Positions 30,424 through 39,723 are shown, numbered from the stretch's first letter. The stretch is DNA of 64,000 nucleotides from Paracidobacterium acidisoli (GCF_003428625.2 NZ_QVQT02000006.1:186001-250000); one strand, 5' to 3'. Numbers and translations are program-made. Notes: generated from the sequence alone by a model not told the origin.

Positions 30424-32910
30424 TTACTGCGGTCCGCGGCTTCCACCGCCGGCCGGGCCACGTCCACCACCACTACCGGTGCCAGGACCACGGCCGCGGC
30501 GGCGACGGCGTCCACGTCCAGGACCGCCTCCGGAACCACCAGCGGGACGGCGCTCGCCGTTCCCGGCAGCGGCCGGCACTCCGTCGGCACGGTTGAAGTT
30601 GATCTCCTCGCCCTCCTCATCACCCTCTTCGCCGTCTTCGAAGTCGTCGCCGCCTTCGATGGTGATGGTGCTGGCGTTGGAAGAAGGCTGGCGCTCGACC
30701 GGCTCAGGGCGCGGCTGGCGGCGCGGACGCTCCTCGGATGAGGCAGCGACATCGCCCACAGGCGCTTCCTGCGAACCTTCGGCCGCGGGCTGTTCAAGAC
30801 CCAGCTTCTGGCGCTGTTCGCGGATGAGGGCCTTGCGCGAGAGCTTGATGCGGTTGCCCTCGATGCCAAGGACCTTGACCATGACCTGATCGCCTTCACG
30901 CAGCTCGTCCTTGACTTCGCGGACGCGGTGCTCGGCGATTTCGCTGATGTGCAGCAGACCGTCGGTGCCGGGGAAGAGCTCGATGAAGGCGCCGAACTCG
31001 GCCAGGCGAACCACCTTGCCAAGGTAGGTCTTGCCGATTTCAGGGACAGCGGTGAGGTCGTTGATCATGGCGAGCGCCTTCTTCAGGCCTTCCTCGTCGC
31101 TCGACGCCACATTGACGCGGCCGGTGTCGTCCACATCGATCTTGACCTGCGTGGCCTCGATGATGCCGCGGATGGTCTTGCCGCCGGGCCCGATGAGGTC
31201 GCGGATCTTGTCGGTGGGAATCTGCAGGGTGCGGATCTGCGGAGCGTACCTCGACTTTTCGGTGCGGGGTCCGATGAGGGCCGCGTCCATCTTGTCGAGC
31301 AGGAAGAGCCGGCCGCGGCGCGCCTGTTCGAGGGCTTCGCGCATGATCTGGAAGGTGATGCCGGTGATCTTGATGTCCATCTGCAGCGCGGTGATGCCGT
31401 TGCGCGTGCCGGCCACCTTGAAGTCCATATCGCCGTAGTGGTCTTCGGCTCCGGCGATGTCGGTCAGGATGGCGTAGCTCTCGTCTTCCTTGACGAGGCC
31501 CATGGCCACACCGGCCACAGCCGCCTTCAGGGGAATGCCGGCATCCATGAGCGCGAGGCTGGCGCCGCAGACCGAGGCCATGGACGAGGAGCCGTTGGAC
31601 TCGAGGATGTCGGAGACGATACGCAGCGCGTAGGGCGACTCGGCTTCAGAGGGAAGAACGGCGCTGATGGCGCGCTCGGCGAGAGCTCCGTGGCCCACTT
31701 CGCGACGGCCGACGCCGGTCATGCGGCCGACTTCGCCGACCGAGAAGGGCGGGAAGTTATAGTGCAGCATGAAGCGCTTCTTCTGCTCACCTTCGAAGCT
31801 CTCGAGACGCTGAGAGTCATCGTTGGTGCCGAGCGTGGCGGTGACCAGAGCCTGGGTTTCGCCGCGGGTGAAGAGCGCGGAGCCGTGGGTGCGGGGCAGA
31901 ACGCCGGTTTCGATGCTGATGGGGCGAATCTCGTCGAAGGCGCGGCGGTCGGGGCGGACGCGGTCCTTCGTGACCTGCTCGCGGAAGATGCGCTCGCGGA
32001 GGGTCTCGTAGTATGTGGCGAGCTTCTTCTTCGCGGCGGGCTGTTCGGCCTCGGGCAGCTGCTTCAGGCTGGCGGCCAGCTCGTCCCTGATCTGTTTGAC
32101 GAGGGCGTAGCTCTCGGTCTTGGGATGAGTCTTCGTGTCGAGAGCGTCGCTGAGGCGCGCGCCGATCTGCGCTTTGATGGACTCGTAGTAGCCGGTGTCG
32201 AACTCGGGGGCGTTGACGGCGCGCTTCTGTTTGCCGGCCTTCACGACCAGCTCGTCGATCACGGCGACGATCTTCCTGATCTGCTCGTGGCCGAACTCGA
32301 TGGCTCCGAGAACGATCTCTTCGCTGACCTCGGTCGATCCGCTTTCGACCATCACGATGCCGTCGCGGGTGCCGACGACCATGATGTTGATGCTGCTCTC
32401 GCGGCGCTCGGTGTAGGTGGGATTGACGACGAACTCTTCGCCAACGCGGCCGATGCGAACGGCTCCGACGGGACCGGCGAAGGGAATGTCGGACAGAGCG
32501 AGCGCGGCGCTGGCGGCGTTGATGCCGATCACGTCGGGATCGTTTTCCCTGTCGGCGGAGAAGACCAGGGCGATGACCTGGGTCTCATTGCGGAAGCCTT
32601 CGGGAAAGAGCGGGCGGATAGGGCGGTCGATCTGGCGGCTGGTGAGAATCTCACGCTCGCTGGGACGGCCTTCGCGCTTGATGAAGCCGCCGGGGATGCG
32701 TCCGCCGGCGTAGGCGTACTCGCGGTAATCGACGGTGAGGGGGAAGAAGTCGATGCCTTCCTTCGGATCGGGTGAGGCGACAGCGGTTGCCAGCACAACG
32801 GAATCCCCCTGGGTGACAAGGGCGGCGCCGGAGGCCTGCTTGGCCATGCGCCCGGTTTCAAAGCTCAGTCGCCTGCCACCGGCAAGTTCGACGAACACTT
32901 CCTGTTTCAT
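30424..32910 (-). CDS. pnp: Polyribonucleotide nucleotidyltransferase (PNPase)
   Basis: An 828-residue 3'-5' phosphorolytic exonuclease. Two RNase PH domains (about 10-230 and 320-550, with GRIPGGFIKREGRPSERE and the second-core LPRTHGSALFTRGETQ) flank an all-helical linker; KH (PGGKTIRGI) and S1 (GKVVRLAEFGAFIELFPG) domains follow at about 560-700. A further 100 residues form an acidic then Gly/Arg-rich tail (GRGRRRRRGRG), absent from the E. coli enzyme. rpsO lies upstream, the classic pair. In other bacteria PNPase forms a complex with Rsr and Y RNA, relevant to the rsr locus 7 kb away. Confidence 0.97.
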   Translation of the reverse strand: MKQEVFVELAGGRRLSFETGRMAKQASGAALVTQGDSVVLATAVASPDPKEGIDFFPLTVDYREYAYAGGRIPGGFIKREGRPSEREILTSRQIDRPIRPLFPEGFRNETQVIALVFSADRENDPDVIGINAASAALALSDIPFAGPVGAVRIGRVGEEFVVNPTYTERRESSINIMVVGTRDGIVMVESGSTEVSEEIVLGAIEFGHEQIRKIVAVIDELVVKAGKQKRAVNAPEFDTGYYESIKAQIGARLSDALDTKTHPKTESYALVKQIRDELAASLKQLPEAEQPAAKKKLATYYETLRERIFREQVTKDRVRPDRRAFDEIRPISIETGVLPRTHGSALFTRGETQALVTATLGTNDDSQRLESFEGEQKKRFMLHYNFPPFSVGEVGRMTGVGRREVGHGALAERAISAVLPSEAESPYALRIVSDILESNGSSSMASVCGASLALMDAGIPLKAAVAGVAMGLVKEDESYAILTDIAGAEDHYGDMDFKVAGTRNGITALQMDIKITGITFQIMREALEQARRGRLFLLDKMDAALIGPRTEKSRYAPQIRTLQIPTDKIRDLIGPGGKTIRGIIEATQVKIDVDDTGRVNVASSDEEGLKKALAMINDLTAVPEIGKTYLGKVVRLAEFGAFIELFPGTDGLLHISEIAEHRVREVKDELREGDQVMVKVLGIEGNRIKLSRKALIREQRQKLGLEQPAAEGSQEAPVGDVAASSEERPRRQPRPEPVERQPSSNASTITIEGGDDFEDGEEGDEEGEEINFNRADGVPAAAGNGERRPAGGSGGGPGRGRRRRRGRGPGTGSGGGRGPAGGGSRGPQ

Positions 32911-33177
32911 AGATTCCTCATTTCGGTTGGGGAGACGCTCCGGCGGGGCGAGTTCGCTCGCCGGAAGTGCCGGAGGTCAGAGAGATGGACGCACGAGGCG
33001 GGACGGAAAACGATGAGGAGGTGCGGGAGCGCGCGACTCATGGCGCGACTCTCCGCATAAGGGGCAGAAAATGCCTCTGCACGGAACCAGCGGCGGCCGT
33101 TTGCCCTTCCGCCGGGAAGGTCCATGCTGTTTCCGTTGCTCGTCGCGTGCGCGTCGGAGACAAAGTGCCTGCTGATA
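32911..33177 (-). other. rpsO-pnp intergenic region
   Basis: A 267-base gap with no supported gene. In many bacteria this segment carries the processing hairpin and PNPase autoregulatory leader; several GC-rich short stems can be drawn here (for example around the repeated GGCGCGACT/GCGCGACTC at 33029-33052) but none is convincing by hand. Confidence 0.35.
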
Positions 33178-33444
33178 TTACTTACGGATACCCAGCTTGC
33201 CGATCACGTCCCGATAGCGGTCGGTGTCGTTGGTCTTGAGGTAATCGAGCAGACGGCGGCGCTTGCTGACCAGCTTCAGAAGACCGCGGCGTGAGGAGTG
33301 ATCCTTCGCATGCGTCTTGAAATGCTCGGTCAGCTCGCCGATGCGCTCGCTGAGAACCGCGATCTGCACTTCAGGACTGCCGGTATCGGTGTCATGCGTG
33401 CGAAAGCGGGAGATGATGTCGATTTTTTTTGCAGGTGCCAGCAC
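33178..33444 (-). CDS. rpsO: 30S ribosomal protein S15
   Basis: An 88-residue protein of normal length for S15, which binds the three-way junction of 16S rRNA and bridges to the large subunit. Signature [16 protein letters not shown] and the conserved [25 protein letters not shown] are intact. It precedes pnp on the same strand as in most bacteria. A start at the third codon group (residue 4-5) is unlikely because MLAPAKK is common in acidobacterial homologs. Confidence 0.96.
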   Translation of the reverse strand: MLAPAKKIDIISRFRTHDTDTGSPEVQIAVLSERIGELTEHFKTHAKDHSSRRGLLKLVSKRRRLLDYLKTNDTDRYRDVIGKLGIRK

Positions 33445-33574
33445 GGGTGTGCGCTACTCCTTGATGAATCTCAGTCAAATACACTTCCTAAGTGTCTGCA
33501 TCAAGAGTAACATGGGTAGCTTTTTGCGGCCAGTGAAAAGCTGCGTGGCAGGCGCTCCGGATTACTCTTCCGCA

Positions 33575-33958
33575 TTACTCTTCAGCACGGAGCGCGAGAC
33601 CGCAGCTCAGGCACTGTTTTGTGAAGGGGTTACCGGAGACCGGACCCAGTCCGGCGAGAGCTGAGCGGCCGGCGCGGCGCTTTCCGGCCCCGAAGGGATG
33701 ACCGCAGCGCGGGCAGCGGAAGAAGAGGCTCCAGACCCAGACCAGGTTCGCCATGAAGAGCATGGGGAAGGCAAAGCCGATGGCGAGCGCTGCCCACATC
33801 TGATGGCGCAGCTCGGCGAAGGTACCGGTGAGAAGCAGGAGAACGGCGACGATGAGGAGCTTCAGAGCCGCAGTGCGGCGGGCGCGGCGGCGCGCCCAGA
33901 TCAGCGGGTAGTCGCGTTCCACGCTGAGTCGGGCGGAGCTCACGGAAGGATCATACAT
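33575..33958 (-). CDS. Two-helix membrane protein with C-terminal zinc ribbon
   Basis: A 127-residue protein of unknown function. Two hydrophobic segments (about 32-50 and 56-78) follow a basic N-terminus rich in arginine (WARRRARR). After the second helix come CPRCGHPF (about 83-90) and CLSCGL (about 117-122), a four-cysteine zinc ribbon exposed in the cytoplasm if the positive-inside rule holds. It starts 17 bases after the MFS gene stop on the same strand and is probably co-transcribed. I cannot assign a family. Confidence 0.65.
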   Translation of the reverse strand: MYDPSVSSARLSVERDYPLIWARRRARRTAALKLLIVAVLLLLTGTFAELRHQMWAALAIGFAFPMLFMANLVWVWSLFFRCPRCGHPFGAGKRRAGRSALAGLGPVSGNPFTKQCLSCGLALRAEE

Positions 33959-33975
33959 GGCGGCGAAAGGGCTCT

Positions 33976-35316
33976 TCAGTTCCCTGCCTGCTCTTCGACG
34001 AGGCGGACGGGGCGGGGCGGGATGATGCCGAGCTGTTCGTAGACGGGCCGCATCTCTTTGCGGATGGCGGGCAGGCGGCTCCAGAACCAGAGAGCGCCGA
34101 GGATGCAGCAGGAGCCGGTGAACATGACGGTGCGGGGCGCGCCGATCCAGTGCGCGAGCGAGCCGGCGAGCAGGCTGCCGAAGGGCGCCATGCCGACGAA
34201 GGCCGCGGTGTAGTAGCTCATGACGCGGCCGCGCTTGTCCTCGGGCACGAGCGTCTGAATGATGGTGTTGCTGGCGGTGAGGCCCTGCATCATGCCGAAG
34301 CCGGTGAAGAGCATGAGCGTCATGGAGAGCCACTGAACGGACGAGAGGCCGAAGAGAACGAGGCTGGCTCCGAAGACGGCGGCGGCGATGGGGATCATTT
34401 TGGTGAGGCCGCGGACGGATTTGCGGACGACGAGCGAGAGGGCGGAGACGACGGCTCCCACGCCGGCCGCGCCCATAAGGAAGCCGAGAGTGTGCGGGCC
34501 GCCGTGCAGCACCTGCGCGGCGAAGACCGGCATGAGCACCATGTAGGGCATGCCCATGAGACTGACCACGGCAAAGAGCAGCAGGATGGTGCGGACGGGC
34601 GTAAAGGTGGAGACGTAGTCCCAGCCTTCGCGCATCTGCACCAGCATGGAGGTGGCCGCGCGGCGGACTTCGGCGATCTTTACGCGCATGAGCAGCAGCG
34701 AAATGATGACGGCGATGTAGCTGATGCCGTCGATGAGGAAGCACCAGCCTTCGCTGCTGGCGGCGATGATGAGCCCGGCGAGCGACGGGCCGATGAGGCG
34801 GGCGATGTTGACCATCGAGGAGTTGATGGCGATGGCGTTGGAGAGGTCGTTGCGGTCCTCGACCATCTGCACCATGAAGGCCTGGCGGCCGGGCATGTCG
34901 AAGGCGTTGATCATCCCCTGAAAGATGCTGAGGACGAGGATCTCCGTGATGTTGATGCGGTGCATCAGCGTGAGCACGGCGAGGGCCAGGGACTGCACCA
35001 TGGCCAGGGTCTGCGTCCAGACAAGAACGGCGCGGCGGTCGGCGCGGTCGACGAGGACACCGGCAAAGGGCGCGAGGATAAAGGTCGGAATCTGACCGGC
35101 GAAGCTGACGAAGCCGAGCAGCAGAGCCGATTTTGTGAGCCGGTAGACGAGCCACGCGGTGGCGATGCGCGTCATCCAGGTGCCGATGAGCGAGATGCTC
35201 TGGCCGCCGAAGAATAACCGGAAGTTTCGATGGCGGAGCGCACGCCATGCGTGGGAAAAATCGCGCGGTGCCCGGGATTTGGCGGCGGGAGGCTGTCCCT
35301 GCGACTCGTCTGTCAT
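33976..35316 (-). CDS. MFS transporter, EntS/MFS_3-like
   Basis: A 446-residue major facilitator with about 12 membrane helices. The start MTDESQGQ is preceded by AAAGGAGAGC. The N-terminal motif RNFRLFFGGQSISLIGTWM and loop 2-3 DRADRRAVLV are typical of the MFS_3 group that includes the enterobactin exporter EntS and related multidrug pumps. GRQAFMVQMV and IARLIGPSLAGLI match the motif-C-like region of exporters. It probably exports a small molecule, with substrate unknown. Confidence 0.85.
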   Translation of the reverse strand: MTDESQGQPPAAKSRAPRDFSHAWRALRHRNFRLFFGGQSISLIGTWMTRIATAWLVYRLTKSALLLGFVSFAGQIPTFILAPFAGVLVDRADRRAVLVWTQTLAMVQSLALAVLTLMHRINITEILVLSIFQGMINAFDMPGRQAFMVQMVEDRNDLSNAIAINSSMVNIARLIGPSLAGLIIAASSEGWCFLIDGISYIAVIISLLLMRVKIAEVRRAATSMLVQMREGWDYVSTFTPVRTILLLFAVVSLMGMPYMVLMPVFAAQVLHGGPHTLGFLMGAAGVGAVVSALSLVVRKSVRGLTKMIPIAAAVFGASLVLFGLSSVQWLSMTLMLFTGFGMMQGLTASNTIIQTLVPEDKRGRVMSYYTAAFVGMAPFGSLLAGSLAHWIGAPRTVMFTGSCCILGALWFWSRLPAIRKEMRPVYEQLGIIPPRPVRLVEEQAGN

Positions 35317-35561
35317 GCTCTCCTTTATTTTCGATGCCGCAGGGTGGATGGAGGTGCGAAAAGCGCCGGATTTCGTGCCCTGGATTTCTCGATACGGGAT
35401 TTCCCATTCCAGGATTTCCCGCTGCACGGACTTCCCTCCGCGATTTTTCTTCCGGACCAGAGGCAGGAAAAACAGCGCCGCAGAGCGATGCCCTGCGCAA
35501 TCGTCGCTTCCGGAGAATGGCTCGGTATCGGCTCCGGACGCATGCGCTGCCGGGCCTTCGC

Positions 35562-36236
35562 TTACGTGGTCAGGTGCTCTTTGAGAAAGGCGAGCGAGCG
35601 CTCCCGGGCCAGCTTTGCCGAGGCCGCGTCGTAGCTGGGGCGGGGATCGGCGTTGAAGGCGTGGCCGGCGTCATACCAGAAGACCTCGACGGAGGGGTTG
35701 GCGGCCTGCACCTTGTCCACCTCTTCCTTCGGGATGTGCTGATCGAGTTTGCCGAAGTGGAGCTGAACGGGAGCCGTGGAGTGCTCGGAGGCGAAGCGGC
35801 CGATGCCCCCGCCGTAGTAGCCGACGGCGGCGTCGGGATGGAGGCGTGTCGCGGCGAGCCATGCGACGGTTCCTCCGAAGCAGTAGCCGATGATGCCGGT
35901 CTTCTTTCCGCTTTCGCCGCGGGCATAGTCGAGGGCGACGGCGACGTCGCTGACGGCGAAATCCATATTGAGGTGGGGCAGGAACGTTCTTGCCTTCTCC
36001 ATGTCGGGGCCCTGATAGCCAAGATCGACGCCGCGCTCATAGCGGTCAAAGAGCGCGGGAGCGACGGCGAGGAAGCCGTCCTTCGCATAGCTGTCGGCGA
36101 CGGAACGGATGTGGCTGTTGACGCCGAAGATCTCCTGCACGACGACGAGACCGGCGATGGGCTCTCCGGCGGGGCGTGCTACATAGGCATCAAACTCATG
36201 GCCGTCGCCGGCCTTCAGCTTCACAGTTTCACTCAT
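35562..36236 (-). CDS. Dienelactone hydrolase-family protein
   Basis: A 224-residue alpha/beta hydrolase. The catalytic set of the family is complete: nucleophile C119 in GYCFGG, D165 in GKLDQHI, H192 in DAGHAF, and E35 in VQEIFG, which primes the cysteine. Classical members open dienelactones in chlorocatechol breakdown, but most chromosomal homologs hydrolyse other, often unknown esters. CGGAGA eight bases before ATG 36236 supports the start. The VWA gene ends 85 bases upstream on the same strand. Confidence 0.88.
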   Translation of the reverse strand: MSETVKLKAGDGHEFDAYVARPAGEPIAGLVVVQEIFGVNSHIRSVADSYAKDGFLAVAPALFDRYERGVDLGYQGPDMEKARTFLPHLNMDFAVSDVAVALDYARGESGKKTGIIGYCFGGTVAWLAATRLHPDAAVGYYGGGIGRFASEHSTAPVQLHFGKLDQHIPKEEVDKVQAANPSVEVFWYDAGHAFNADPRPSYDAASAKLARERSLAFLKEHLTT

Positions 36237-36321
36237 GACGGTATCTCCGAAGAAGTTGGGGGTTGGATGGTGTTCGGACTGCTTGCAGAATGCGGCAGAG
36301 ACGGAGCGGCATGCGGCCGCG

Positions 36322-37617
36322 TCAGTTGTTCCCAGGCGGAGTTTCCGGAGCAGGAACGGGGGACGGCGCGGGCGTCTGGCTGTCGGCGTTGACGGCCCAG
36401 TAGCTGGCACGGGCCACGATGTGCGCTCCGTAGTCCTCGGTCAGCTTTACCTGAATGGAGTGGAGGCCGGGCGTGAGATCGGAGGGATGGAAGCTGAGGA
36501 TGTAGCGGTTGCGGGCGTGGCTGGCCTCTTCGGCAACGCGATCCTGAAAGCCTTTGTCTTTGGTGAAGGGCGCATATTCGCCGCCGCTCATCTCGGCGAG
36601 CGTCCTCGGCGTGTTGCGGCGCATGGCGTTCATGGTCATCATGAGCGGGGCGAGGATGTTGAGCTCCGACCCGCCGCCGGTGTTGCCGCGCGCCCAGTCG
36701 ATGAGCTCGGCTTTGGAGGGCGAGAAGACGAGGCTGAGCACGAGCGTGTTGCTGACGCCGATGCGCTGCACGAGCTGCGGGATGGTGACCTTGTGGCTGC
36801 CGTGGTCGCGCGATTCGCTGATGAGCAGCAGCACGCGGCGGTGATCGGGCGGACGGCTTTCGAGCAGATGCTCGGAGAAGCCGACGGCGTCCATGATAGC
36901 GGCGCCGCCATCGCCGGGAGGCAGACGGGCGAGATCCTCTTCGATGTAGGTGGTGTCCTGCGAGAACTGATCGAGGTATTCGGGTTGCGAGTCGAAGGCG
37001 ACGAGGGCGACTTCGCCGTGTCCCTGGCCGGTGAAGAGCTGGAGCAGCGAGCCGAGGTGGCTGATCTTGCTGAATTCGAGGGCAGCGTCGCGTCCGCGCT
37101 CGACGCAGATGACGAGCGAGACGGGCTGCGTGTCCATGTCGTCGTCGACGCGCACCTTCTGCGGCACGCCGTTGTCGAGCAGGGTGAAGTCTTTGGACTG
37201 CAGGCCGTAGATGACTTCGCCGTCGGATTTTTCGACGAGCGTGGGAACGAGCACGACGTTGGTGGTGACGCGAATGGTGGGCGCCTGGTAGGCGGAGTCA
37301 GGGACGGACAGCGGAGCGTGTTGCGGGGGCCCGGGCGGCTGACCTTCCGGCTGGGACTGGGACTGGCTTTGGGCCGGAGGCTGGGCGGGCTCGCCGGGGA
37401 ATGGCTCCTGCGCGAGGGCAAAGGATGCGGCGGCGAAGAGGCTGCCGAGCGCGAGCAGGCGGAAGAGACGCGTCCGGAGACGGGTGTGGAGACAGGTCTG
37501 GAGATGATTCCGGGAATGGTTTTGCGAAACGGCCACGCGGTCCTCTGTTTTCTGAGACGCAGAGCGCGCCGATTTAGTCTTCAGCATCCGTGGTTTCGTC
37601 CCCGGCCGTGGTTTCAT
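36322..37617 (-). CDS. Secreted VWA-domain protein (VWFA-related, acidobacterial type)
   Basis: A 431-residue protein. A long basic N-terminus precedes the signal segment LFRLLALGSLFAAASFALAQ (about 51-70); a start at the internal ATG near 37587 would shorten it. After a Gln/Pro-rich linker comes the domain TNVVLVPTLVEKSDG..LQSKDFTLLDNGVPQKV, characteristic of VWFA-related proteins expanded in Acidobacteria, then a VWA-like fold with a degenerate MIDAS (VERGRDAA in place of DxSxS). Its ATG overlaps the xylanase stop by 4 bases. The role is unknown; it may be an adhesive or scaffold. Confidence 0.8.
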   Translation of the reverse strand: MKPRPGTKPRMLKTKSARSASQKTEDRVAVSQNHSRNHLQTCLHTRLRTRLFRLLALGSLFAAASFALAQEPFPGEPAQPPAQSQSQSQPEGQPPGPPQHAPLSVPDSAYQAPTIRVTTNVVLVPTLVEKSDGEVIYGLQSKDFTLLDNGVPQKVRVDDDMDTQPVSLVICVERGRDAALEFSKISHLGSLLQLFTGQGHGEVALVAFDSQPEYLDQFSQDTTYIEEDLARLPPGDGGAAIMDAVGFSEHLLESRPPDHRRVLLLISESRDHGSHKVTIPQLVQRIGVSNTLVLSLVFSPSKAELIDWARGNTGGGSELNILAPLMMTMNAMRRNTPRTLAEMSGGEYAPFTKDKGFQDRVAEEASHARNRYILSFHPSDLTPGLHSIQVKLTEDYGAHIVARASYWAVNADSQTPAPSPVPAPETPPGNN

Positions 37618-38783
37618 TCCCGGCCCGGTTGCGGCGCGGGTTGCGGGGCGGCCACGGGACGGGAGTCGATGGCGTCGCGCTCGGCGAAGAAGGCGGGCGC
37701 GGGGCGGTAATTGGGGTCGAAGGGCAGCGGGCGCTCGGGAAGGGCGTCGGCGCGGCCGTACTTCGGAGCGTCGAGCCAGGTGTAGCGGTCGGTGATGCCC
37801 CAGGTGAGCAGAGCGGTCACGTTGGGCTCGGCGAGCATCATGGTGAGGTAGTCGCGATAGATGCGGGCCACGGAGGCGTCACGCGCCGCGATGTCAGCGG
37901 GAAGTTTTTTGTCGTTGATGTCGAGCTCGGTGACGAAGACCTGCAGGCCCATGCGGTGCAGCTCGCGGACGAAGTCGCGCAGGCCGTTGCCGGGGAGACC
38001 GGCTGCGGCGTCGAGGTGGCTCTGCACGCCGATGGCGTCGATGGGCACGTTGCGGCTGCGGAGGTGCTTTACGAGGCGCAGGACGGCGTCGCGCTTTTTG
38101 ACCTGCTCGGGCGAGTCGAACTCGATGGAGTAGTCGTTGTAGGTGAGCAGAGCGGACGGGTCGGCTTTGCGGGCGGCGCGGAAGGCGATCTCAATGTAGC
38201 CGGGGCCGATGAAGTCGAGCCAGGGCGAGCTGCGCAGGCTGTCGGGGCGCGTGCTGGCGGGGTCGATGGCCTCGTTCACGACATCCCACGAGTGGAGCTT
38301 GCCGGAGTAGTGTCCGGCGACGGTCTGAATGTGGCGCTCGAGGATCTCGCGGGCGTTGGACTTGTTGACGGTGGCCGCAAACCAGTCGGGCAGCGCCTCA
38401 TGCCAGCAGAGATTGTGTCCGCGGACGCGCTGCCGGTGCGCCTGAGCAAAGGCGAGGATAGCATCGCCGCCGCGGAAGTCGAATTTGTCGGGAGCGGGGC
38501 GCAGCGCCTTCCACTTCATGGCGTTTTCGGGAACGAGGAGATTGCACTGCGAGGCGACGACATTCGCGTAGGCGGGCTCGCTGCTGAGCTTCTCCGGCAC
38601 GACGGCACAGCCGACAAGCAGGCCGCGCGCCTCGGCGTGAGCGCGCAGCGCATGCGAGCCGGTGTACTCTTCGGAGCCGGAGGACGGAGGCTGCGGACGC
38701 CGCTGGAGGCCGAATGCCGCGGGAGCGGCGGCAAGGGCGGCGGTGGCCGCTGAGAGCATCAGAAATTCACGCCGCGTCTGCAT
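37614..38783 (-). CDS. Endo-1,4-beta-xylanase, glycoside hydrolase family 10
   Basis: A 389-residue GH10 enzyme with a twin-arginine-like signal (TRREFLMLSAATAALAA). The acid/base is E171 in WDVVNEAID and the nucleophile E286 in FVTELDI; other family marks are NAMKWKALRP, RGHNLCWHEALPDW and the C-terminal LLTWGITDRYTWL. It should cut xylan backbones by a retaining mechanism in the periplasm or outside. No carbohydrate-binding module is present. The gene is coupled to the VWA gene by a 4-base overlap and ends with a proline/alanine tail. Confidence 0.93.
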   Translation of the reverse strand: MQTRREFLMLSAATAALAAAPAAFGLQRRPQPPSSGSEEYTGSHALRAHAEARGLLVGCAVVPEKLSSEPAYANVVASQCNLLVPENAMKWKALRPAPDKFDFRGGDAILAFAQAHRQRVRGHNLCWHEALPDWFAATVNKSNAREILERHIQTVAGHYSGKLHSWDVVNEAIDPASTRPDSLRSSPWLDFIGPGYIEIAFRAARKADPSALLTYNDYSIEFDSPEQVKKRDAVLRLVKHLRSRNVPIDAIGVQSHLDAAAGLPGNGLRDFVRELHRMGLQVFVTELDINDKKLPADIAARDASVARIYRDYLTMMLAEPNVTALLTWGITDRYTWLDAPKYGRADALPERPLPFDPNYRPAPAFFAERDAIDSRPVAAPQPAPQPGRE

Positions 38784-38828
38784 GTTGCCTCTCCTTCTCT
38801 TGCTGCCTGTTTCTGCCCTGCTTTCCTT

Positions 38829-39065
38829 CTATCTTTTTCGGCCGGGAGCGTGGACGCGCAGGGAGTCGATCTCGCCGGTCCAGCGGAGAAAGCGGAGCAG
38901 GCTCATCTTTTCCCGCCAGAAAAACCGCAGGACATCGCCGCGCGTCATCTCTTCGGCCTTCATGCCGGAGTAGGTCTCGATGCGCCACTTCACATACTCG
39001 CTGCGCCATGGCCGCAGGCGATGGCCGCGCGTCGCGTTCCAGATGAAGCGCAGAGGAGCTGTCAT
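38829..39065 (-). CDS. Small basic protein of unknown function
   Basis: A 78-residue protein rich in Arg and Trp (NATRGHRLRPWRSEYVKWRIETY; MTRGDVLRFFWREK). It has no signal peptide, membrane helix or cysteine. A GAGGGA tract lies about 12 bases upstream of ATG 39065. It sits between the FtsB-like and xylanase genes on the same strand with short gaps (92 and 45 bases), which supports it being real. I do not recognise the family. Confidence 0.55.
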   Translation of the reverse strand: MTAPLRFIWNATRGHRLRPWRSEYVKWRIETYSGMKAEEMTRGDVLRFFWREKMSLLRFLRWTGEIDSLRVHAPGRKR

Positions 39066-39157
39066 GAATGCAAAGGGTTTCCCTCACAGAGTATAGCGGC
39101 GAAGGTTGCCTGTACAAAGAAAGAAGCGTGCGGGGGCGGTTGCCCTGAAGTGATCGC

Positions 39158-39544
39158 TTATTTTTTGGCGGGGGCGGCTGGGTTTGCCGGGGCGGCGGTG
39201 TCCGAGGGTCTGTCGTTCAGTGTCCAGATGACCTCGCCGGGGCGGGCGTAGTGCAGGCGCTCGCGCGCTTCGTGCTCGATGGCGTCGGGATCGCTCTTCA
39301 ACTGCTGCACGTGCTGGTGCAGGTGGTCGTTCTCCTGCTTCAGATCGACGATCTGCTTCTGCAGGCTGCGGTCTTCCGCGCGCTTCTGCTCGTAGACGTT
39401 GACACCGTTCTCACCGAAGACCGCGTGGTAGCCGAAGAAGACGGCCGCAACGATGGCAATGCCGGTGGCGATGCGGCGGCGCATGCGGTAGAGCCAGCCG
39501 GCAGTGCGGCGGGGCATGGCGATGTGTGGGGCCGGTGGGTTCAA
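39158..39544 (-). CDS. FtsB/DivIC-like septum formation initiator
   Basis: A 128-residue bitopic membrane protein. A short cytoplasmic basic segment (RMRRRIATG) is followed by one membrane helix (about 27-43, IAIVAAVFFGYHAVFG), a coiled coil (about 50-88, LQKQIVDLKQENDHLHQHVQQLK) and the family's terminal motif DPDAIEHEARERLHYARPGEVIW. FtsB/DivIC helps recruit septal peptidoglycan synthesis through the FtsQLB complex. The alanine/proline tail is variable. Residue M10 is an alternative start. Confidence 0.85.
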   Translation of the reverse strand: MNPPAPHIAMPRRTAGWLYRMRRRIATGIAIVAAVFFGYHAVFGENGVNVYEQKRAEDRSLQKQIVDLKQENDHLHQHVQQLKSDPDAIEHEARERLHYARPGEVIWTLNDRPSDTAAPANPAAPAKK

Positions 39545-39723
39545 GGTCTTCTCGCTTCGACTGCTCTTTCCTTTTCGACTGCTCTTTCTTTTCCTATGAA
39601 CTGCTTTCCTTATGAACTGCGTCTTTCCTTCTATCGGCTGCGTCCGGCCGGAGCGTCAGCATGGCTTCGGCCGGTCCGCGTCACTTCCCTGCTGTGGCTG
39701 AGATGCGCCGCAGCGAAGATCCG

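Noticed and set aside
30162-31022. Protein containing PCALRPA repeats near the heptamer array
   Set aside because: The peptide repeat is just translation of the 7-base DNA repeat on the opposite strand of pnp's 3' end; no ribosome site.
36322-37617. Functional metal-binding MIDAS in the VWA protein
   Set aside because: The DxSxS motif is replaced by VERGRDAA, so metal-dependent adhesion is not supported.
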